A model generated the notes under the pieces. The model was not told the origin of the DNA and did not search any database. It saw only the letters and a list, made by a program, of their open reading frames with translations. From assembly GCF_003605575.1 (NCBI RefSeq), contig NZ_QKNY01000018.1, positions 248,001 through 312,000 of the forward strand: DNA of 64,000 nt, written 5' to 3'. Shown piece after piece: positions 9,286-18,106 of the stretch. The DNA comes from Halonotius aquaticus. GTDB lineage: Archaea; Halobacteriota; Halobacteria; Halobacteriales; Haloferacaceae. The translations under genes and the position numbers were made by a program. Position 1 is the stretch's first letter; every line of letters starts with the position of its first letter.

Positions 9286-9806
9286 TCGTCGACCTCCACG
9301 TCAAATTCGGATTCGAGGTACGCCGTTGCGTCCTCGGGGGTCATCCGGTGTTCGGACGGGATCGACCGCGTCTCCCGATCACGTTTCGAGACCCGGTAGC
9401 CCGGCCGGACGAGCGTGACGGTCACGTCAAGCCCGTAGATACCGATCTGTGGGTCGTACTCCTGGCTCGGGAACTCGGTGTGTTCGGCGATCCCGAAGCT
9501 GATGTTCCCGGTGTCGTCAAACTGACTTTGGGAGATATCAGCAAGCGGCAACGCCGTCTCCAGGAAGGCCTCGGCGGCCTCGTCGCGGAGCGTCGTCTTC
9601 GCACCGATCGGATCGCCCTCGCGGATTTCGTACTCCTGGACGGTCTGTTTGGCGAGCGTGCGAACGCTCTCCTGGCCGGTGATCTCTTCGAGGATCTCCT
9701 GGGCGTTCTGCAGTTCACGCCCACCTTCGCCGACGCCCATGTGGACGACGACCTTCTCGATCCGTGGCTGGCGCATCGGGTGGAACTCTGCTGCTGATTC
9801 GCTCAT
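9282..9806 (-). CDS. rpl5: Ribosomal protein uL5
   Basis: Large-subunit 5S-rRNA-binding protein of 174 residues that contacts the P-site tRNA. The early motif [19 protein letters not shown] and the core [20 protein letters not shown] match archaeal L5. The C-terminal part contains [20 protein letters not shown]. It overlaps S4e and S14 by four bases on each side. Confidence 0.96.
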   Translation of the reverse strand: MSESAAEFHPMRQPRIEKVVVHMGVGEGGRELQNAQEILEEITGQESVRTLAKQTVQEYEIREGDPIGAKTTLRDEAAEAFLETALPLADISQSQFDDTGNISFGIAEHTEFPSQEYDPQIGIYGLDVTVTLVRPGYRVSKRDRETRSIPSEHRMTPEDATAYLESEFDVEVDE

Positions 9807-10576
9807 TCGGCATCAGCCTCCTCGTCGACGTCGTCAGCCGCATCGTCGTCGGCAGCGTCGCTGCCGGCGGCGAACTCGCTGTCGTCGTCGACGAAGTTCT
9901 CGTCGATGACGACGACGTACTCTTCGACCGTCTCGAAGCCGCCGCTCTCGTTGTTCGCGTACACCGTGTTGGAGCCGCTGCCCTGTGTGACAACGATCTC
10001 ATCGATCTCGCCGATGTCGCCGGCGTGTTGGCCGTCGACTGCGGTGACGAGCGCGCCCTCCTCGTAGGTGAAGTGGGCGACGATCGATTTGTCGTCGTTG
10101 TCGATGACGAGCGAATCGTTCGTCGCGTACTCGCTGGCATCCTCGACGCGGACGTTGGTGCCGTCGTGGAGTGTCAGCTGGAAGTCGCCACCGGTGACCT
10201 GCTCCTTGCGGTCGATCTTCCCGAGGCGGCTGCCGGCGGCGTCGCCGTCGATCGGCGTCAGCGCGAGCCGGCCACCCTCATCGGGGAAGACCCGGTAATA
10301 CTCCTCGCGTTCGGTGAAGGCGATGATGTCGAACATGCCGATCGGTCGGCGTTCGTCGCTGATCGCATCGCCGTTGACGAGGATCGAATCCTGGTTGAGC
10401 GCGTAGCGCGCTTCCTTCTTGGAGTCAACATACCCCAGCACGTCCCGCAGCAACACGAGCAGCGGCACCCCGTCTTCGCCGTGGGGGCCAGCCCCTGCTT
10501 TGACCGTGTATTTCTCGGTCTTGCGTTCGACCGGCCACGAGTTCGGCACTGAGAGTCGTTTCTGGTGGTTGCTCAT
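9803..10576 (-). CDS. rps4e: Ribosomal protein eS4
   Basis: An archaeal/eukaryotic small-subunit protein of 257 residues. It has an N-terminal S4-like RNA-binding part ([20 protein letters not shown]), a central S4e domain with [20 protein letters not shown], and a KOW-like beta region with GNIGEI-type glycine turns ([19 protein letters not shown]). The last 26 residues are an acidic tail of Asp, Ala and Glu, beyond the usual family end. It overlaps L24 and L5 by four bases. Confidence 0.95.
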   Translation of the reverse strand: MSNHQKRLSVPNSWPVERKTEKYTVKAGAGPHGEDGVPLLVLLRDVLGYVDSKKEARYALNQDSILVNGDAISDERRPIGMFDIIAFTEREEYYRVFPDEGGRLALTPIDGDAAGSRLGKIDRKEQVTGGDFQLTLHDGTNVRVEDASEYATNDSLVIDNDDKSIVAHFTYEEGALVTAVDGQHAGDIGEIDEIVVTQGSGSNTVYANNESGGFETVEEYVVVIDENFVDDDSEFAAGSDAADDDAADDVDEEADAE

Positions 10577-10935
10577 GCGCTATCCTCCTCGCCGCTGAGT
10601 CGGGCCTCGCGCCGCTCGTCCTCAAGAGTCAGCGCGGTCACGGTGACGTTGCTGGCATCGAGTGGCCGGGGAACCTCTTCGCCGTCGGCCGTCTCGATGG
10701 TCACGTCTTCGACGTGAATGACAGCGTCCTTGAGGTCGACAGTCAGCACCTCACCCTCGGTGCCGGCGAAATCGCCGCGCTGCACCTCGACGGTGTCGCC
10801 CGCGTTGACGCGGACGCTGCGGCGATCGTACTCCTCGCGGAGGTCGCTCGACAACGGGGCCATGACCTGCTTGTGTCGCTCGTGGAGCGACGCGGTCGCG
10901 TCGGCCTGTCGTTGTTTGTGTGGTTGTGTCGTCAT
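10573..10935 (-). CDS. rpl24: Ribosomal protein uL24
   Basis: Large-subunit assembly-initiator protein of 120 residues. The KOW motif is clear in [20 protein letters not shown] (about 42-61). The archaeal N-terminal segment [20 protein letters not shown] precedes it. A haloarchaeal acidic C-terminus (RLSGEEDSA) follows. It overlaps the L14 stop upstream and S4e downstream by four bases. Confidence 0.96.
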   Translation of the reverse strand: MTTQPHKQRQADATASLHERHKQVMAPLSSDLREEYDRRSVRVNAGDTVEVQRGDFAGTEGEVLTVDLKDAVIHVEDVTIETADGEEVPRPLDASNVTVTALTLEDERREARLSGEEDSA

Positions 10936-11330
10936 ACGATCATACTCGCCGTGGATGCGATGCTCCCGAAGCGTTCGGCGACTTCGCGTGCGATGGGCCC
11001 CTTGATGTCGGTGCCGCGGGGCTCCTCGTTTTCGTCGATGAGGACGGCCGCGTTGTCCTCAAACTTCATGCGAATGCCGTCGGGTCTGCGGATCGGCTTG
11101 CGCTGACGGACGACGACCGCCTCCAGCACCTGCCGCCGCATTTCGGGCGTGCCCTTGGTGACCGAAACGGTCACCTTGTCGGCAAGCCCAGCTTTGGGGT
11201 GTCGATTCTTCGTTCCGGAGTAGCCAGCCACGCTGATGACGCGCAGTTCGCGCGCGCCACTGTTGTCGGCACACGTGATCAGCGAGCCCTTTTCGAGGCC
11301 CTGTGTCACGTCAGCTTTGAGGGCCTCCAT
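10932..11330 (-). CDS. rpl14: Ribosomal protein uL14
   Basis: Large-subunit protein of 132 residues at the subunit interface. The signature [20 protein letters not shown] is near the N-terminus. The C-terminal [20 protein letters not shown] is the conserved end of the beta-barrel and helix. Its start codon shares one base with the S17 stop. Confidence 0.97.
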   Translation of the reverse strand: MEALKADVTQGLEKGSLITCADNSGARELRVISVAGYSGTKNRHPKAGLADKVTVSVTKGTPEMRRQVLEAVVVRQRKPIRRPDGIRMKFEDNAAVLIDENEEPRGTDIKGPIAREVAERFGSIASTASMIV

Positions 11331-11671
11331 CAGGCATCGCCTCCGGTTGCGACGACAACGTGGGATTTCGTCTTCGACAGCGGGCGGGTCTCCGCGATTG
11401 TTACTTCGTCACCAACATCGAGTCCGTCGAGTACGCCGGGAACGTGGGCCGGAATACGGGATCGGCGTTTCATATACCGATCGTATTTGGGCACGAACAC
11501 GTCGTACTCCTGCTCGACGATGACGGTCTTTGCCATATCCGTCGAGACAACAGTCCCACTGCGGGTCTGGCCTCGAACGGGTAGCTGTCCGTAGAACGGA
11601 CACGTCTCGTAGTCATACGCCTCCGGGTTTTCGGGTTCCGGGGGCATGGGTACGTCAAGTCCTATCGCCAT
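11330..11671 (-). CDS. rps17: Ribosomal protein uS17
   Basis: Small-subunit protein of 113 residues with an OB fold. The core motif [20 protein letters not shown], then [20 protein letters not shown], is the archaeal S17 signature. The N-terminal extension contains [12 protein letters not shown]. It starts inside the last ten bases of rnp1, the longest overlap in the cluster. Confidence 0.96.
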   Translation of the reverse strand: MAIGLDVPMPPEPENPEAYDYETCPFYGQLPVRGQTRSGTVVSTDMAKTVIVEQEYDVFVPKYDRYMKRRSRIPAHVPGVLDGLDVGDEVTIAETRPLSKTKSHVVVATGGDA

Positions 11672-12144
11672 TTCGAATCTCCTGTGCGTTCAGTCCGCGC
11701 TGCAGGCCGCGCACACAAGGTGTGTCCATCCACCGTTACGTAGACTCCGCCCTCGCATCCACCCGCGAAGGGGTTTGCGGAACATCCCGACGGCCAAGAC
11801 TGACGGGGGCGAACCCCCGCAGTATCCTCGCCGAGTTCGAACGGAGACCCTGCGGCCCGAGGGGCCTGAGAGCCCGCTGTGGCGTCTGCCACACCGGCCG
11901 CAGCGGCTTCATCTGTGTCGCCTGCAGTCTGGTCAGCGGTCGATACATCGAGTGCCATCTCGAATGTTGTCCCCGCCTTGGGGACGCGTTTCTCACCCGA
12001 GTCAGTCGCAACGACGAACGTTTGCATCGTCTCGCTGACGACGCGGCCGCTGAGCCCGACAAGGTCGGGGTTGGGCGCGTCGGCGACCCTGATCGGGACG
12101 CCGATGAGTTCGTGTCGCGTGAGTGTCTCGGGTGTGAGTGGCAT
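11662..12144 (-). CDS. rnp1: Ribonuclease P protein component 1 (Rpp29/Pop4) with internal insert
   Basis: A protein subunit of archaeal RNase P, which trims the 5' leaders of pre-tRNAs; it pairs with Rpp21. It is 160 residues against about 95 for a minimal family member. Residues 1-66 ([42 protein letters not shown]) and 134-160 ([15 protein letters not shown]) form the Sm-like barrel. Residues 67-133 are an Ala/Gly/Pro-rich insert with two cysteines, probably a disordered loop between the last strands. I recall comparable inserts in Halorubrum. It lies between L29 and S17, the usual archaeal place. Confidence 0.9.
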   Translation of the reverse strand: MPLTPETLTRHELIGVPIRVADAPNPDLVGLSGRVVSETMQTFVVATDSGEKRVPKAGTTFEMALDVSTADQTAGDTDEAAAAGVADATAGSQAPRAAGSPFELGEDTAGVRPRQSWPSGCSANPFAGGCEGGVYVTVDGHTLCARPAARTERTGDSKWR

Positions 12145-12146
12145 CG

Positions 12147-12377
12147 TTATTCCTCAGTCTCGTCTGCGTCGCCGTCGAGATCGCCCTCTTCGCGCTGGAT
12201 CGTCTTGATCCGCGCGATGGCCCGCCGAAGCTTTTTGAGCTTGGTCGGATCCTCAGGCACGCCACCGGCGGCCTGCAGGGCTTTCGTGTTGAGCAGCTCG
12301 GTTTCGAGCTCTTCGAGTTCGACCTCGCGCTCGGCGGCCGTCATGTCGCGGAGCTCCTCGGGTCGGATGATCGCCAT
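12147..12377 (-). CDS. rpl29: Ribosomal protein uL29
   Basis: Large-subunit protein of 76 residues at the exit tunnel, next to the SRP-binding site. It is a two-helix hairpin: IIRPEELRDMTAAEREVELE, then LKKLRRAIARIKTIQRE. A short acidic tail (DGDADETEE) extends past the family end. It shares one base with the S3 stop and precedes rnp1 by two bases. Confidence 0.96.
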   Translation of the reverse strand: MAIIRPEELRDMTAAEREVELEELETELLNTKALQAAGGVPEDPTKLKKLRRAIARIKTIQREEGDLDGDADETEE

Positions 12378-13360
12378 CAGTTATCCGCCTCCTTCTCGTC
12401 GGCGTCGTCTGCGTCTTCCATCTCCTCGACGAGGTCGGCGGCCTCTTCGGCCACATCCTCGTCAAGGTCTTCGTCGGCAACGGAGTCGCCGTCGCCATCG
12501 TCGGCGTCAGCTGACTCGTCGGCGTCGCCGTCGTCCGCATCGGCATCGTCGTCATCGTCAGCAGCCGACTCCTCGTCGTCGGTCTCCTCCTCGATGACCT
12601 CCTCGACGATCTCCTCGTCGATCGCCTCGGCGGGATCCTCGTCGGGAACCTCAACATCCTCATCCTCGCCGGGTGCGGCCTCATCGGGCTCGCCGGCAAG
12701 CAGCTCCTCGACGCTCTCGTCATCGTCGGCGTCGACGACCGCCTGCTCGACGGGTTCGAACTCGACGTCCTCGTGGATGGCGAAGTCGTCGGGCAGCGTT
12801 GCGCCCGGCGGGATGATCTTCACGGTCACGCCGATCGTGCCGAGCTTCATCACGGCGACGCCCTGGCCTTCGTCGACCACGTCTTGGGCGGGTTCGCCGT
12901 TGTGTTTGATGTAGCCACGGTTGAACTTCTCCACGCGTGAGCGTGCGCCCGTGACCTTGCCGCTGAGGACGATCTCCGCGCCGAGCGCGCCGGCTTCCAT
13001 GATCCGGTCGATCGTGGTGTGACCGGCTTTCCGGAAGTACCAGCCGCGTTCGAGCGCGTTGGCGAGGCGGTCGGCGACGATCCGGGCGTTGAGATCCGGC
13101 TCGTCGACCTCCTGCACATCGACCTGCGGATCGTCCATCCCGAACTCCTCGGTAAGGGTGGTGGTAATTTTCCGAATATTCTTCCCACCCTTGCCGATGA
13201 CCATCCCTGGCTTCTCGGCTTTGAGGACGATCTGGGTGCCCATCGGCGTTTTGGCGATATCCATCCCGCCGTAGCCCGCCCGGTCGAGCTCTTCCTGGAA
13301 GAACTCGTCAATCTGGGCGCGCTGGAGGCCGTTTTCGATGAACTGCTGTTCGTCGGCCAT
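12377..13360 (-). CDS. rps3: Ribosomal protein uS3 with long acidic tail
   Basis: Small-subunit protein at the mRNA entry site, 327 residues. The KH domain is visible at 37-68 with the GxxG loop in GMVIGKGGKNIRKI. The C-terminal S3 domain spans about 105-195 (KAGHTTIDRIMEAGALGAEI, GVAVMKLGTIGVTVKI). From about 201 to 327 there are some 127 residues, mostly Asp, Glu, Ala and Ser, longer than the usual haloarchaeal extension in my recollection. The GA/TC-rich DNA at 12,380-12,760 is this tail and not a separate repeat array. Confidence 0.95.
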   Translation of the reverse strand: MADEQQFIENGLQRAQIDEFFQEELDRAGYGGMDIAKTPMGTQIVLKAEKPGMVIGKGGKNIRKITTTLTEEFGMDDPQVDVQEVDEPDLNARIVADRLANALERGWYFRKAGHTTIDRIMEAGALGAEIVLSGKVTGARSRVEKFNRGYIKHNGEPAQDVVDEGQGVAVMKLGTIGVTVKIIPPGATLPDDFAIHEDVEFEPVEQAVVDADDDESVEELLAGEPDEAAPGEDEDVEVPDEDPAEAIDEEIVEEVIEEETDDEESAADDDDDADADDGDADESADADDGDGDSVADEDLDEDVAEEAADLVEEMEDADDADEKEADN

Positions 13361-13827
13361 CAGTTCTCCTCCTCCGGTGCTTCAAGCACCAGCTCAACAT
13401 CACAGAGCGTGGTGTTCGAGGGGCTGGCGCGGCCAAAGGCTCGTGAGGTACGGCCCTGCTGTTCGCCCACCTTGTGGGGGGCGACGTGGACGATCTCCAT
13501 GGCCGGGCCATCGAAGCCCTGCTCGGTGCCGTTGTTGCGGGCGTTGATCAGGAGCTTCTTGAAGTCCTCGGCGGCCTTCTCGGGGTAGCGGCCGGCATCC
13601 CAGCCGTCGATATCCGAGCGGTGACCGACACCGGTGTTGTGTTGTTTGAACGGCACCGACCGCTCCTCGGCGATGACCGCATCGAGGTACTCCAGGGCCT
13701 CGCTGACGGGCATCCCCTTGATCGCGCGGGCGATGGCCTTGCTGTGCTTCAGGCTGATGGGCCGCTCCCGAAGCATCGCTTTCGCGGTGGTGTCGGGGTC
13801 GGCCTCGACGCTGTAGTTGATTCCCAT
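13360..13827 (-). CDS. rpl22: Ribosomal protein uL22
   Basis: Large-subunit protein of 155 residues whose beta-hairpin lines the exit tunnel. It starts GINYSVEADPDTTAKAMLRE. The conserved helix LKHSKAIARAIKGMPVSEAL and the hairpin region with VHVAPHKVGEQQGRTSRAFG are present. It shares one base with S3 and follows S19 by two bases. Confidence 0.96.
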   Translation of the reverse strand: MGINYSVEADPDTTAKAMLRERPISLKHSKAIARAIKGMPVSEALEYLDAVIAEERSVPFKQHNTGVGHRSDIDGWDAGRYPEKAAEDFKKLLINARNNGTEQGFDGPAMEIVHVAPHKVGEQQGRTSRAFGRASPSNTTLCDVELVLEAPEEEN

Positions 13828-13829
13828 AG

Positions 13830-14252
13830 TTATTTGAGCGGCACGAACTTTGAGGAGCGGGTCGCGCCAATCCCGGCCTGTCCGTGCTCGACCGAGCTCC
13901 GGGTGAGCTGGAACTCGCCGAGGTAGTGCCCGATCATCTCGGGTTTGACCTCAACGCGCTCGAAGCTCTGTCCGGTGTAGACCGCGAACGTCAGCCCAAC
14001 GAACTCCGGCAGGACGGGCATGTCCCGCAGGTGGGTTCGGAGCGGGTTGTCCGCCGTCTCCTCCTCGGTGCTGTCTCTGGCTTTTGCCAGCAGCTTCTGG
14101 TGTTCCGCGGACAGTCCACGGGTGATAGTGCGCCGCTGTCGAGCGGGAAGCAGTTCCGCAACCTCGTCAAGCTCCATTGCCTGCAGCTCGTCGAGCGTGT
14201 GACCGCGGTAGGTGAACTCACCTTCACGGCCGGTTCGGTATTCAGTACTCAT
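13830..14252 (-). CDS. rps19: Ribosomal protein uS19
   Basis: Small-subunit head protein of 140 residues. The C-terminal half holds the S19 core: [20 protein letters not shown], then [20 protein letters not shown] and [18 protein letters not shown]. The N-terminal 45 residues ([20 protein letters not shown]) are the archaeal/eukaryotic S15-type extension. It overlaps the L2 stop by one base. Confidence 0.97.
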   Translation of the reverse strand: MSTEYRTGREGEFTYRGHTLDELQAMELDEVAELLPARQRRTITRGLSAEHQKLLAKARDSTEEETADNPLRTHLRDMPVLPEFVGLTFAVYTGQSFERVEVKPEMIGHYLGEFQLTRSSVEHGQAGIGATRSSKFVPLK

Positions 14253-14980
14253 TAGTTACCTCCCGTGCTGCCACGTCCGGTGCGTTTCGAGGCGATATCG
14301 CCGACCTTCCGTCCCGGCGGGGCGTCCCGCGAGACCGATTTCGGCTTGCCGGGGTGTTGGCGGCCACCGCCACCGAAGGGGTGGTCGATGGCGTTCATCG
14401 CAACACCACGGACGCGGGGGTACTTCGTCCCGCGCGCCTTCATCTTGTGATGTTTGTTGCCAGCTTTGACAAACGGCTTTTCGGTCCGGCCACCGCCGGC
14501 GACGACGCCGATCGTGGCGCGGCACTCGGGGTTGAGCCGTTTGACCTCACCGCTTGGGAGCTGGATGACCGCAACGTTGCGGTCATGGGTCATCAGCTGG
14601 GCGGAAACGCCCGTCGCACGGGCGAACTTCCCGCCGTCGCCGGGGGAGCTCTCGACGTTGCAGACGAGCACACCCTCGGGGATCTCACCCAGCGGCAGCG
14701 TGTTGCCGGGTTTGATCTCCGCGCTGACGCCGACCTGGATCGTCTCGCCGACGGTGACTCCCTCGGGGGCGAGGATGAGCCGTCGGTCGCCGTCCTCGAA
14801 CTCCACGTCTGCGAGGGGGGCACTCCGGGCGGGATCGTGCTCGATGTCGACGATCTCGCCGGAGATCGTATCGGTGTCTTCGGACTTTTTGTGCGACAGT
14901 TCGGCTTTGTAGCGGTGTGATGGCGCGCGGAAGGTTGGGCCACCACGGCCGCGTCGTTGTCCCTGAATTCGTCGTCCCAT
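14252..14980 (-). CDS. rpl2: Ribosomal protein uL2
   Basis: Large-subunit protein of 242 residues, needed for subunit association and peptidyl-transferase assembly. It has an N-terminal basic tail ([20 protein letters not shown]) and an OB plus SH3 fold. The conserved C-terminal loop [20 protein letters not shown] contains the His residue near the catalytic centre. It starts one base after the L23 stop. Confidence 0.97.
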   Translation of the reverse strand: MGRRIQGQRRGRGGPTFRAPSHRYKAELSHKKSEDTDTISGEIVDIEHDPARSAPLADVEFEDGDRRLILAPEGVTVGETIQVGVSAEIKPGNTLPLGEIPEGVLVCNVESSPGDGGKFARATGVSAQLMTHDRNVAVIQLPSGEVKRLNPECRATIGVVAGGGRTEKPFVKAGNKHHKMKARGTKYPRVRGVAMNAIDHPFGGGGRQHPGKPKSVSRDAPPGRKVGDIASKRTGRGSTGGN

Positions 14981-14981
14981 C

Positions 14982-15236
14982 TTAGAACACCCCGATTCTG
15001 GAGGCGATCTCAGTTGCGTCGTCGTCCTCGCTCAGCGTGATCGTCGCCTTCTTCTCGGCATCCGGCGTGATCTGCGTGTTGATGTCGACGACGGTTACGT
15101 CGTACCGTTCTTCGATCTCGTCGCTGATTGCCGGCTTGTCGGCGTCGATGTGGGTGATGAACTGAAGCTTGTTGTCGAAGTCCATCTCGTCCATCGCCTT
15201 CTCGGTGACCAGCGGATGTTCGAGAATCGAGTTCAT
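14982..15236 (-). CDS. rpl23: Ribosomal protein uL23
   Basis: Large-subunit protein of 84 residues at the tunnel exit, a docking site for SRP and SecY. The compact archaeal form starts ILEHPLVTEKAMDEMDFDNK. A central beta-sheet with VVDINTQITPDAEKKATITL follows. It overlaps L4 by four bases. Confidence 0.96.
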   Translation of the reverse strand: MNSILEHPLVTEKAMDEMDFDNKLQFITHIDADKPAISDEIEERYDVTVVDINTQITPDAEKKATITLSEDDDATEIASRIGVF

Positions 15237-15979
15237 CGGTCGGCCACCTCCGCAATCGCGCTTTCGGTGTAGATCGTGAGTCGGCCGGCGTGGGTACCCG
15301 GTGCCAGATCCTCGACGTTGACATCGTGGGCGGTCGCCACGTCAGCGCCCGCAAGGTTGCGGGCGGCCTTCGAGGGTTCCTCGCTGGTCACGAAGAGGAT
15401 CGATTTTGGCTCCTGGTACTTGCGGCCACGGGTCGTTCCCTGGCCGGCACGGATCGTCTTCCCCTCGTCGGCGCGCTCGATGTCGTCGGCGACACCGAGG
15501 GCTTCGAGCAGGGAGACGACCTCCTGGGTTTTGACGAGGTCTTCGAACTCGTCGCTGACGACAAGCGGGAGGTCGAGATCGTCGTCGAACTCGTGGCCAC
15601 GGTCGGCGACGCGCTCGGCGTCGGTCGTGGCGGCAAGCGCCGAGCGCGTTGCCAGCTGTCGTGTCTGTTTATTGATCGATTTGCCCTGTTCCTTCTCGGC
15701 CTTCGGTGGGTGTGCACGGCGGCCCCCAACGGCGTGGGGGACGCGTTTCACGACGCCGTCCTGTCGGGGGTCGTGAGACATGCCGCGGCCGCTGCCCATC
15801 GATTCGGCGGGCGTTCGCAGCCCGGCGAACTCGTCGGCACCGTAGGCCTGTTTCCGGTTTGCCTGTGCGGCGACAACGGCCTGCTGGATGAGATCCGGAC
15901 GGAAGTGGGTCTCAAAGATCTCCGGAAGCTCGACCGAGCCGGCGTCGTCACCGTTCAGGTCACGTACTGTTGCCTGCAT
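15233..15979 (-). CDS. rpl4: Ribosomal protein uL4
   Basis: Large-subunit protein of 248 residues, whose loop reaches the exit tunnel. N-terminal ATVRDLNGDDAGSVELPEIF. The tunnel loop spans about 60-100 and includes GMSHDPRQDGVVKRVPHAVG and RRAHPPKAEKEQGKSINKQT. The C-terminal Rossmann-like part contains KTIRAGQGTTRGRKYQEPKS. The length equals the archaeal/eukaryotic type without the eukaryotic extension. Confidence 0.96.
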   Translation of the reverse strand: MQATVRDLNGDDAGSVELPEIFETHFRPDLIQQAVVAAQANRKQAYGADEFAGLRTPAESMGSGRGMSHDPRQDGVVKRVPHAVGGRRAHPPKAEKEQGKSINKQTRQLATRSALAATTDAERVADRGHEFDDDLDLPLVVSDEFEDLVKTQEVVSLLEALGVADDIERADEGKTIRAGQGTTRGRKYQEPKSILFVTSEEPSKAARNLAGADVATAHDVNVEDLAPGTHAGRLTIYTESAIAEVADR

Positions 15980-15981
15980 AG

Positions 15982-16998
15982 TTAGCCCTGATTGGATGCG
16001 GTTGAGACGTACCGAACCTCGGGATCGAGGCGCGGCTGGTCGTTCGGCCGGATGGCCGGGCGGAACCGCAGCAGCCGTTGATTCGGCCCTGGCAGCGACC
16101 CTTTGATGAGCACGTAGTTGCCGTCGACCTCGCCGTGGTTGACGAAGCCGCCGTCTACGGAGGCCTCGTCGCCGTCGCCGATGTCGATCAGGCGCTTGTT
16201 GAGCTCAGTTCGCTGCTGGTAGCCGGTCTGTCCTTGCTGTGGCACCGTCGAACGGACGCGGGAGGGGTTCCACGGACCGAGGTTGCCGATCCGACGTCGC
16301 CATCCCTGGCGGGCGTGTTTGCCCTTCCGTTTCTGGACGCCCCACCGCTTGACGGGGCCTTGGGTGCCTTTCCCTTTCGTGATCCCGGAGACATCGAGGT
16401 ACTCGCCGGCGCGGAACACGTCGTCAACGCTGTGTTCGCCGCCGTCTTCGAGCAGTTCGAGGGCGAAGTCGGCGCGCTCGCTGAGTGAGCCGCCGCCGAC
16501 GCGTGTCTCCATGATGTCGGGTTTCTTCTTCGGAACGTTGGGGCTCTCGTCAGGAACGGTGTGGGTGATCAATCGCAGATCGTCCACGTTCCCGGCGTCG
16601 AGTTCGTTCCGAAGGGCCTCCGAATCGCTCTCGAAGGTATCTTCGGCCGGCAGGTCGAGGGCGCGGTCGAGTTCGTCGTGGAACTCGGTGGCCCAGACCT
16701 CGGAAACCGGCTTCTGTCCGTACGGCGTGTCTTCGTAGGCTCGGAGCGCGACCGCCCGCATCGGCGGTACCTCGACGACCGTGACGGGAACGGATTCCTC
16801 CATCCCTTCACGCGAGGAGTCCGCCTCGTCGTTGACCATGACAACGTGGGTCATGCCGGCCTTGTAGCCAGCGAAGCCCTGCGGCGCGGGTGCGCCGTCG
16901 TCGTCAGGCCACGAGCGGATGCGTGGGACTTCTGAGTCCGCACGCTTGCGGGGGCTAAAGCCCAGCGAGCCTTTGCGTGGTCTGCTTGGTTGTGGCAT
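15982..16998 (-). CDS. rpl3: Ribosomal protein uL3
   Basis: Large-subunit protein of 338 residues, an early assembly factor near the peptidyl-transferase centre. N-terminal PRKGSLGFSPRKRADSEVPR and FAGYKAGMTHVVM are conserved archaeal/eukaryotic elements. The central extension around GTQGPVKRWGVQKRKGKHAR reaches the catalytic centre. It is the first ribosomal protein gene of the cluster, 4 bases after the SPOUT methyltransferase. Confidence 0.97.
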   Translation of the reverse strand: MPQPSRPRKGSLGFSPRKRADSEVPRIRSWPDDDGAPAPQGFAGYKAGMTHVVMVNDEADSSREGMEESVPVTVVEVPPMRAVALRAYEDTPYGQKPVSEVWATEFHDELDRALDLPAEDTFESDSEALRNELDAGNVDDLRLITHTVPDESPNVPKKKPDIMETRVGGGSLSERADFALELLEDGGEHSVDDVFRAGEYLDVSGITKGKGTQGPVKRWGVQKRKGKHARQGWRRRIGNLGPWNPSRVRSTVPQQGQTGYQQRTELNKRLIDIGDGDEASVDGGFVNHGEVDGNYVLIKGSLPGPNQRLLRFRPAIRPNDQPRLDPEVRYVSTASNQG

Positions 16999-17002
16999 GT
17001 GG

Positions 17003-17881
17003 TTACTCCGTGAGTGTGAGGCAGGCGAGCGACGCGAACATCGCTTCCTCGGTTCGCACCGTCTCGCTGCCCTGTCGCGGAATCGTATTGAGCCAGCGGT
17101 CGAACCCCGGATCGGAGTCGACGTGGTCGTCGTCCAAACCGTATGGCTTGGATCTCCCGGCTGCGTCAGCAGCCGAGATCGCCTCGGGTGGAATCCCGAG
17201 TATCTCCGGCAGCCCGCGGCCCGGCGCGCCGAAAGCGACGGTCAGCCCGTCCCGGTAGTCGGGACGGAACTCCGCCAGTCGCCCGATGGACAGCTGCTGT
17301 CCATGACGGGAGGTGGCGATCCGTCGTCCGGCGGCGTCGGTAAGGGCGGCCGACAGGTTCACAGTCGCCACGTCGAAGCCCGGTGTGGGCTCGTCGACGA
17401 GGCGCGCGCGAACCGGTTCTCTCGAAGAGATCCTGACGGTGACGCGCTCTCCCTCGGCCGGTGTCGCCATCGACGGCGGCACCGTGAGAGAGATCGGGTG
17501 TTGCAGTCCGCAAGTGACCCGGACGCGGCCTTCAGGTCCGACCTCGGTCACGATTCCCTGGTTGACAGCCGACTCGGACGAATCGGCTGTGGTCTGCGAC
17601 GAGAGCCGCAAGGGCGGAAGCACGCCCGCAAACTGCAGTTCGTCGCGTTTGCCCCACACCTCGCCTTTGAGGTGCGGCGGTGTCGCGGCGTACTGCAGCA
17701 CGATGCGGACGAAGGCTTCACCCCACCGACGTTCGCCCTCCCTGTCGGGGAAGACGCAGAGTCGGTCGGCCCGGAACACCGCTGCCGCACGGGCAACGTA
17801 GCCGAGCTTGCGAGTTGCCTCGCGTTTGTCCTCGGCCTCCCGGACGACCGACGACGGAATCAGTAGTGTGAGTCCGTCCAT
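17003..17881 (-). CDS. SPOUT-family RNA methyltransferase (COG2106/DUF171-like), leader gene of the ribosomal operon
   Basis: A 292-residue protein of the archaeal/eukaryotic family annotated as putative RNA uridine-N3 methyltransferase, related to the SPOUT knot fold. The N-terminus (MDGLTLLIPSSVVREAEDKREATRKLGYV, beginning at residue 1; read as two shorter motifs SSVVREAEDKREATRKLG and YVARAAAVFRADRLCVFPD) and the central OB-like insert around 105-165 fit the family. The C-terminal knot region holds VAFGAPGRGLPEILG and ends with a conserved hydrophobic helix, ETVRTEEAMFASLACLTLTE. It is the first gene after the operon promoter and probably methylates rRNA, but the substrate is inferred. Confidence 0.8.
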   Translation of the reverse strand: MDGLTLLIPSSVVREAEDKREATRKLGYVARAAAVFRADRLCVFPDREGERRWGEAFVRIVLQYAATPPHLKGEVWGKRDELQFAGVLPPLRLSSQTTADSSESAVNQGIVTEVGPEGRVRVTCGLQHPISLTVPPSMATPAEGERVTVRISSREPVRARLVDEPTPGFDVATVNLSAALTDAAGRRIATSRHGQQLSIGRLAEFRPDYRDGLTVAFGAPGRGLPEILGIPPEAISAADAAGRSKPYGLDDDHVDSDPGFDRWLNTIPRQGSETVRTEEAMFASLACLTLTE

Positions 17882-17925
17882 CGGTCTGTCTCGTCGCTAG
17901 ACTGTAGCCTGGCTTTCCGACGAGA

Positions 17926-17940
17926 GCCTAAAAGGATAGC
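17926..17940 (-). promoter_or_regulatory. Candidate promoter of the ribosomal supercluster
   Basis: On the minus strand, GCTATCCTTTTAGG gives a TATA-like TTTTAGG with a preceding BRE-like tract. It lies about 46 bases before the start of the SPOUT gene (17881). Initiation some 25 bases downstream would leave a leader of about 20 bases. No other promoter-like gap exists through to SecY, so this one may serve about 15 kb. Confidence 0.5.
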
Positions 17941-17963
17941 GGAACAGGCCGCCCCTTGTGTCC

Positions 17964-18013
17964 CGTTCACACGCTCATCAGCCGCTGATACGGCCGAATT
18001 TAGGTTGTGAACG
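17964..18013. promoter_or_regulatory. Nested inverted repeats upstream of the alcohol dehydrogenase
   Basis: CGTTCACA (17964-17971) and its exact reverse complement TGTGAACG (18006-18013) enclose a second perfect inverted repeat, ATCAGC-C-GCTGAT (17977-17989). The block lies in the 225-base divergent gap, about 65 bases upstream of the alcohol-dehydrogenase TATA box and 30 bases from the ribosomal promoter. It could be an operator or a structured RNA; neither is shown. Confidence 0.4.
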
Positions 18014-18076
18014 AATCCCACTCACCGTGTCATGTCACACCATCGGTCATACTGCTCACCTACAATGTTAATGAAT

Positions 18077-18088
18077 GTTTATTATGGT
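18077..18088 (+). promoter_or_regulatory. Candidate TATA box of the alcohol dehydrogenase
   Basis: TGTTTATTATGG, in an A/T-rich patch in otherwise GC-rich DNA, lies 19-30 bases before the ATG at 18107. This spacing predicts a leaderless or nearly leaderless mRNA and supports that start over the longer frame beginning at 18032. Confidence 0.55.
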
Positions 18089-18106
18089 TCGGCAAGAGAT
18101 GCTGGT

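Noticed and set aside
11805-11818. tRNA T-arm-like stem in rnp1
   Set aside because: Only the stem and a UUCG loop are present; no cloverleaf can be drawn around it.
12380-12760. Possible repeat array or CRISPR-like tract
   Set aside because: The GA/TC-rich sequence is the coding sequence of the acidic S3 tail; there are no regular spacers.
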